Positions 5,953-9,447 of a DNA stretch of 9,447 nt are shown one piece after another. The position numbers and the translations under genes were made by a program. The stretch spans positions 1 through 9,447 of the forward strand of contig UROA01000078.1 of NCBI GenBank assembly GCA_900549355.1. Direction: 5' to 3'. The first letter of the stretch is position 1, and each line of letters begins with the position of its first letter. Under the pieces are notes generated by a model that saw only the letters and a list, made by a program, of their open reading frames with translations, did no database searches and was not told the origin of the DNA. This stretch comes from an uncultured Collinsella sp. (GTDB taxonomy: Bacteria > Actinomycetota > Coriobacteriia > Coriobacteriales > Coriobacteriaceae).

Positions 5953-6510
5953 ATGGTCGATCAGGAAAAAGTCGAGGCCGCCATTAAGCTGTTGCTTGAG
6001 GGCATAGGCGAGGACCCAACTCGTGAGGGCCTGCTGGAGACCCCGGCGCGCGTTGCCCGTATGTATGGTGAGATCGCCGGCGGTATGGATCAGAGTGCCG
6101 AGGAGCACCTGTCCAAAACCTTTGCCGTCGCTTCGAACGACTTGGTTATTGAGCGCGACATTACGTTTTACTCGCTGTGCGAGCACCATCTGCTGCCGTT
6201 TTATGGCAAGGCTGCGATCGGCTATATCCCTAACGGTCGCGTGGCGGGTCTGTCTAAGCTCGCTCGCACGGTTGAGGTTTATGCCCGCCGTCTGCAGCTG
6301 CAGGAGCAGCTGTGTGCGCAGGTTGCCGACGCTCTCATGGATTATCTCGCTCCCCAGGGAGCGATTGTGCTCATGGAAGCCGAGCATATGTGCATGACCA
6401 TGCGCGGCGTGCAAAAGCCTGGCACCAAGACCGTGACGCTCGCTCGCCGTGGCGTCTTTGAGACCGATCCCGCGCTCGAGGAGCGGTTCTTTAGGATGCT
6501 GGGCCGTTAG
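5953..6510 (+). CDS. folE: GTP cyclohydrolase I (type IA)
   Basis: 185 residues from the ATG at 5953, with GTGAGG 5 bases upstream; a GTG at 5890 would add 21 residues unlike the family. FolE converts GTP to 7,8-dihydroneopterin triphosphate, the first step of folate synthesis, as a cytoplasmic homodecamer. The zinc ligands are visible: C76 and H79 in CEHH, and C147 in HMCMTMRG. Other family signatures are DPTREGLLETPARV (21-34), GYIPNGRVAGLSKLAR (90-105) and the GVQKPGTKT segment after C147. Length matches bacterial FolE (E. coli 222, many others 180-190). The HD-domain gene starts one base after the stop, so the two are very probably co-transcribed and translationally coupled. Confidence 0.97.
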   Translation: MVDQEKVEAAIKLLLEGIGEDPTREGLLETPARVARMYGEIAGGMDQSAEEHLSKTFAVASNDLVIERDITFYSLCEHHLLPFYGKAAIGYIPNGRVAGLSKLARTVEVYARRLQLQEQLCAQVADALMDYLAPQGAIVLMEAEHMCMTMRGVQKPGTKTVTLARRGVFETDPALEERFFRMLGR

Positions 6511-6511
6511 C

Positions 6512-7093
6512 ATGAGGGTCGTCAACGACTTTACATCGAAGACCGATGAGGGGACGTCGCGTCGCGGCTTTATGGCTTCGGGCCTGACTCCCTTTGGTGC
6601 CATGCCTCGCATTGATTACATTTGTGCCAACGGGCTGTTCCGTCGGCACCTGGGCAACATTGCACAGTTGGAATCGGGGCGCATCTTCTGCCGCCACGGT
6701 ATTGACCATCTTCTCGATGTCGCTCGCATTATGTGGATCAAGAATCTTGAGGAACAGCTCAAATTTGACCGCGAGGTCATCTACGCCACGGCACTTCTTC
6801 ACGATATCGGCAAAGATGAACAGTATGAATCGGGTATATCCCATGATGTTGCAAGCGAGCGCGTCGCTGATGCGATTCTCGACGGCATGCCCGATGACGT
6901 AGCGTTTGAGCCGGCCGATGCCGCAGCCATTAAGACGGCCATTCTGGGCCATCGAAAGCTGCGCGTGAACAGCCAACCGCTTGAGCGCCTGCTCTATGCA
7001 GCCGACAAAGCGTCGCGCGCCTGCTTTGCATGTCCCGCGCGCAATGCTTGCAACTGGAGCGATGATAAAAAGAACCTATCGATTCGCGTGTAG
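6512..7093 (+). CDS. HD-domain metal-dependent phosphohydrolase in the folate cluster
   Basis: 193 residues. The metal-binding HD signature is visible: H62 and/or H66 (CRHGIDH), H97-D98 in LLHDIGK, and a late Asp (D165 in YAADKASR). A C-terminal cysteine group follows: C171, C174 and C180 in CFACPARNAC-NW; this might bind a metal and is not part of the core HD fold. HD proteins hydrolyse phosphoester bonds, often of nucleotides; the substrate is not known from sequence. The ATG at 6512 overlaps no gene and lies one base after the folE stop, without a strong ribosome binding site, so coupling to folE is likely. A start at Met31 or Met21 cannot be excluded, as the first ~30 residues look unconserved. 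Position between folE and folB suggests a pterin phosphate substrate; this is inference. Confidence 0.8.
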   Translation: MRVVNDFTSKTDEGTSRRGFMASGLTPFGAMPRIDYICANGLFRRHLGNIAQLESGRIFCRHGIDHLLDVARIMWIKNLEEQLKFDREVIYATALLHDIGKDEQYESGISHDVASERVADAILDGMPDDVAFEPADAAAIKTAILGHRKLRVNSQPLERLLYAADKASRACFACPARNACNWSDDKKNLSIRV

Positions 7094-7136
7094 TTAGTTT
7101 GCGCGGTCGGGGTTCTAAACGAAGGAGACGATCGCG

Positions 7137-7622
7137 ATGAGTAACAAGAAACTGCCCGAGAATGCAACCAAGACTGAAGGCGCCGAGCTCGCCCGCCGTG
7201 GAAGGGGCGAAATATCCACTGCAACGGCGGTGCCCCACGTGAGCTATGACGACCTGCGCCATGCCGACCGCATTACTATCGACGGTCTCGAGGTCTTTGC
7301 CAACCACGGCGTGTATCCCGAAGAGAACGCGCTGGGCCAGAAGTTCATCGTGTCCCTGGTGCTCTATGCCGACCTGCGTGCAGCGGGGGAGCACGATAAC
7401 CTGGATGCCTCGATTGACTACGGCTCGGTATGCCATGATGTCGATGGCTATCTGCGCGAGCACACGTTTAAGCTCATCGAGGCTGCAGCTGAGGGTACGG
7501 CCCAGATGCTGCTGCGTCGTTATCCCTCGCTGCTTGGTGTGCGCATCAAACTCGATAAGCCGTGGGCGCCTGTTGGCCTGCCCTTGGCAAGCTGTGGCGT
7601 CGAGATCGAGCGCGTGCGCTAG
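7137..7622 (+). CDS. folB: Dihydroneopterin aldolase with N-terminal extension
   Basis: 161 residues. FolB cleaves 7,8-dihydroneopterin to 6-hydroxymethyl-7,8-dihydropterin and glycolaldehyde. The conserved core begins near residue 44 (DRITIDGLEVFANHGVYPEEN): E63 matches the catalytic Glu22 of the S. aureus enzyme and K141 (KLDKPWAP) its Lys100; DYGSV is the family's Y-containing segment. The end (GVEIERVR) is typical. The ATG at 7137 is supported by AAGGAG 9 bases upstream, which means about 43 extra residues precede the core. They are polar, lack a signal peptide, and I do not recognise them. It lies 43 bases after the HD gene, presumably in the same operon. folK and folP do not follow; the next gene converges from the other strand only 6 bases away. 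Confidence 0.92.
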   Translation: MSNKKLPENATKTEGAELARRGRGEISTATAVPHVSYDDLRHADRITIDGLEVFANHGVYPEENALGQKFIVSLVLYADLRAAGEHDNLDASIDYGSVCHDVDGYLREHTFKLIEAAAEGTAQMLLRRYPSLLGVRIKLDKPWAPVGLPLASCGVEIERVR

Positions 7623-7628
7623 TCGATG

Positions 7629-8405
7629 CTAGAGCTTGTTGAGGGGCGGCTGCTTGAGCCGCTGCGACAGAGCTCTATTGTTGGGGCAGTACGCGTCGAG
7701 CAGGGTGTGAAACCGCTGATTGTGGCTTGGCTCGAGCAAGTGGACGAGCTCATGGGCGACAACCATGTCGAGGCATTCGACGGGGTAGGCGGCAAGTTCT
7801 CGTGCGATGCGAACGGTGCCGGATTTGGGCGTGCAGGAGCCCCAACGCGTTTTCATGCTGCGTACGGAAACGCGGGAAACGGCGACACCCATTGCGATTT
7901 CGTATGCGTGCACCATATCGCGCAGCGCCGATGTGACTTCGGACGTATAGAGCTGGTCGATGCGGGCTTGGAGCTCATCGGACGTTAGGCCGTCGAGGGC
8001 TGCGTGCCGCTTGGCCTGTGGGCGTTCGTTCGATTTGTCGGCACCCATAAAACTTGCGAAGGTGGCCTGCTTGGGCCGCGGTGCGGGTGATGCAAAGTTG
8101 CAATCGAGCGCATCTTGTACCGTGATGGGCTTGCCCCAAAGTGCAATGATGGACGAGGGGCTGAGCTGCTCTCGTGCCGTCGCCTGACGTTGCTCGCGCT
8201 GGGCAAGTCGACTGATAATCCAGGCGCTGTTGCGCTTCACAAACGCTTCGATACGCTCGCGGCTGGCGCCGAGCGGTGCACTGGCGTGGACCTCACCGCT
8301 CGATGTGACGCGCAGGTTGAAGTTCTTGACGCGCTTTTTGGTAACGACGACGGGGATGGGCGTCCCATCCGGTCGGAATACGGAAATCGTAAACTGCTGC
8401 GTCAA
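7629..8405 (-). CDS. YgjP/DUF45-type zinc metallohydrolase (M48-like)
   Basis: 258 residues from a TTG start. The C-terminal half carries the DUF45 pattern: TRWGSC, then VVAHELVHLLEPSHNQRF with HExxH at about 218-222 and a third histidine near 228 as probable zinc ligands. The N-terminal part (K-K-R-V-K-N-F-N-L-R-V, then P-L-G-A-S) is the usual beta-rich lead-in. Family members are called predicted metallopeptidases; E. coli YgjP has been reported to act on UTP, so a nucleotide substrate is possible. The frame is open upstream to an ATG at 8468, and another ATG is at 8438, but both lie in or beside a hairpin and lack a ribosome binding site, whereas GAAGGAC sits properly before the TTG at 8405. 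It ends 6 bases from folB, tail to tail, and is probably transcribed after the dipeptidase gene. Confidence 0.88.
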   Translation of the reverse strand: MTQQFTISVFRPDGTPIPVVVTKKRVKNFNLRVTSSGEVHASAPLGASRERIEAFVKRNSAWIISRLAQREQRQATAREQLSPSSIIALWGKPITVQDALDCNFASPAPRPKQATFASFMGADKSNERPQAKRHAALDGLTSDELQARIDQLYTSEVTSALRDMVHAYEIAMGVAVSRVSVRSMKTRWGSCTPKSGTVRIARELAAYPVECLDMVVAHELVHLLEPSHNQRFHTLLDAYCPNNRALSQRLKQPPLNKL

Positions 8406-8410
8406 AAGCG

Positions 8411-8417
8411 GTCCTTC
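8411..8417 (-). promoter_or_regulatory. Ribosome binding site supporting a TTG start
   Basis: On the minus strand GAAGGAC reads from 8417 to 8411, leaving 6 bases between GGA and the TTG at 8405-8403. Neither ATG further upstream has such a site. This decides the start of the DUF45 gene. Confidence 0.65.
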
Positions 8418-8427
8418 AGATTGGGGA

Positions 8428-8463
8428 CGGGCCGGCATGTCGACCGTTCGGCATGCCGGCCCG
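8428..8463. repeat. 16-bp-stem palindrome between the dipeptidase and DUF45 genes
   Basis: CGGGCCGGCATG (8428-8439) is perfectly complementary to CATGCCGGCCCG (8452-8463), and four more pairs (8440-8443 with 8448-8451) close a CCGT loop. Pair 8440/8451 is T-G on the plus strand, so it becomes an A-C mismatch in minus-strand RNA, leaving 12+3 pairs. It lies 17 bases beyond the dipeptidase stop. No T run follows on the minus strand, so it may be an mRNA 3'-end stabiliser or attenuator, not a standard terminator. Confidence 0.75.
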
Positions 8464-8479
8464 CTCAAGGGATGTGAAA

Positions 8480-9447
8480 TTAATAACGCTCAAAGAAGGC
8501 AAGCGCGTTGTCGCTGCAGAGTTTTTGCATCACGGTCTTGCCAAAGTGCTTGGAGAGCATGTTCTGGAATTCGGGCATCTTGCTGGCATCGGAGAGGAAG
8601 GCGGGCACCGTGGCACCGTCCCAGTCGCCGCCGAGCGCGATGACGTCCTCGCCGCCCAGGTCGAGCCAGTGTTCGATATGTGCCGCCAGCTGGTCGAAGG
8701 TGACGTCTGCGGCGGTCTTGTCGGTTGCGTCGTTGGAAAGGAACTCGCTGCAGTAGTTGAGGCCGACGATACCGCCCATGTCGCGAATGGTACGGAATTG
8801 GTCGTCGGTGAGGTTGCGCTTGACGCCGCAAACCGCACGGGAGTTGGAGTGGCTGGCGACGAAGGGACGCGTGGCGTGGGCGACAACCTCGTCAAAGCAC
8901 TCATCGTTGAGGTGGGAGACGTCAAGCACCATGCCGGCGTGCTCCATCTGCGTAAGCGCCTCGATGCCGGCGGCGGTGAGGCCGGCGTGGGTGTCGTGGC
9001 CGCTCGCGAGCGGCCCCTGCGCGTTCCAGCTGAGTGATGACATGAGTACGCCCAAGCTCTTGAGCACCTCGATCAGCGCGGGGTCCTCGGCAAAGAACGT
9101 GGCGTTTTCGATGGTGTGGATGCAAGCGACCTTGCCGTCTTTGAGCGCAGGGCGAATGTCAGCGGTGCTGCGTACGTTGACCATGCGGTCGTGGTTGAGC
9201 ATGGCCTGGCCGCTCATGTGCGCCATGATTTGCGCCTGGAAGCGCGCGGCGTGGGCGGTGGGAATCTCGTCGGGGACAAACGTGGCGAAGCACTGTGCCC
9301 ACGGCGTGTTGCCGATCTTTGCGAGCGAGATGGCGCAGGCGTTGCCCTCGATGAGGTCGAAATCTTGCGGATGCGTTTCGTCGCCGGGGAAATAACCGTC
9401 GGTGCCGGCGGTAAAGCGCAGGGCGAGATCGAGCGGGTCGAACTGTG
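8480..9447 (-). CDS. Membrane dipeptidase (peptidase family M19), 5' end beyond the window
   Basis: 321 residues are visible; the frame stays open to the right edge, so the start lies past 9447. M19 enzymes are di-zinc dipeptidases that split dipeptides, in bacteria usually in the cytoplasm. Visible hallmarks are the bridging-Glu region CIHTIENA, VLDVSH (His codon 8912-8914), ASHSNSRA (His codon 8849-8851), RNLTDDQFRTI and the GGDWDG segment, where GSDFDG is more usual. The expected N-terminal H-x-D zinc pair would be outside the window. The C-terminus looks complete and typical (SDNALAFFERY). An ATG at 9226 falls inside the conserved fold and is not the true start. Downstream on the same strand are a hairpin and the DUF45 gene, 74 bases away, so a shared transcript is plausible. 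Confidence 0.93.
   Translation of the reverse strand, partial: QFDPLDLALRFTAGTDGYFPGDETHPQDFDLIEGNACAISLAKIGNTPWAQCFATFVPDEIPTAHAARFQAQIMAHMSGQAMLNHDRMVNVRSTADIRPALKDGKVACIHTIENATFFAEDPALIEVLKSLGVLMSSLSWNAQGPLASGHDTHAGLTAAGIEALTQMEHAGMVLDVSHLNDECFDEVVAHATRPFVASHSNSRAVCGVKRNLTDDQFRTIRDMGGIVGLNYCSEFLSNDATDKTAADVTFDQLAAHIEHWLDLGGEDVIALGGDWDGATVPAFLSDASKMPEFQNMLSKHFGKTVMQKLCSDNALAFFERY

Noticed and set aside
8453..9037. Plus-strand frame of 194 codons over the dipeptidase gene
   Set aside because: It is the antisense shadow of the M19 gene, with no recognisable domain and no ribosome binding site.
8480..9226. The dipeptidase as a complete 248-residue gene starting at 9226
   Set aside because: The frame stays open and M19-like to the right edge, so 9226 is an internal methionine and the gene is truncated by the window.

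Overview
The window is GC-rich outside its intergenic regions, its genes are closely packed, and it encodes class III (oxygen-sensitive) ribonucleotide reductase. The protein types suggest an anaerobic, gut-type actinobacterium of the Coriobacteriia, and Collinsella is my best guess. This is inferred from protein flavour and codon use; no rRNA or other taxonomic marker is present.

Layout, left to right. (1) 13-1725: a complete GH13 alpha-glucosidase whose first ~180 bases are clearly AT-richer than the rest of the gene. (2) 1777-2065: a hairpin, a strong stable-RNA promoter, tRNA-Gly(GCC) and tRNA-Val(GAC) three bases apart, and a textbook terminator. (3) 2066-2655: about 590 bases with no convincing gene. 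It holds a tandem 12-bp triplet, a long foldable segment, a paired NrdR operator on the -35/-10 region, and a ~220-nt leader that can fold. (4) 2656-4878 nrdD and 5305-5886 nrdG, separated by 426 bases that contain two large palindromic elements (4890-5027 and 5206-5289). (5) 5953-7622: a folate cluster, folE - HD-domain phosphohydrolase - folB. (6) On the minus strand, converging on folB with only 6 bases between them: a YgjP/DUF45 metallohydrolase (7629-8405, probable TTG start) and, upstream of it, a membrane-dipeptidase (M19) gene that runs off the right edge.

How the genes work together. NrdD makes deoxyribonucleoside triphosphates anaerobically and NrdG installs its glycyl radical. The NrdR boxes suggest control by the dNTP/ATP-sensing repressor NrdR. 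FolE opens dihydrofolate synthesis from GTP and FolB acts two steps later. The HD protein between them sits where the poorly conserved dephosphorylation of dihydroneopterin triphosphate would be needed. folP and folK are not in this window.

The most unusual content is non-coding: the two cruciform-type inverted repeats that split nrdD from nrdG, and the structured region before nrdD. No CRISPR array, transposase, integrase or rRNA gene was seen.
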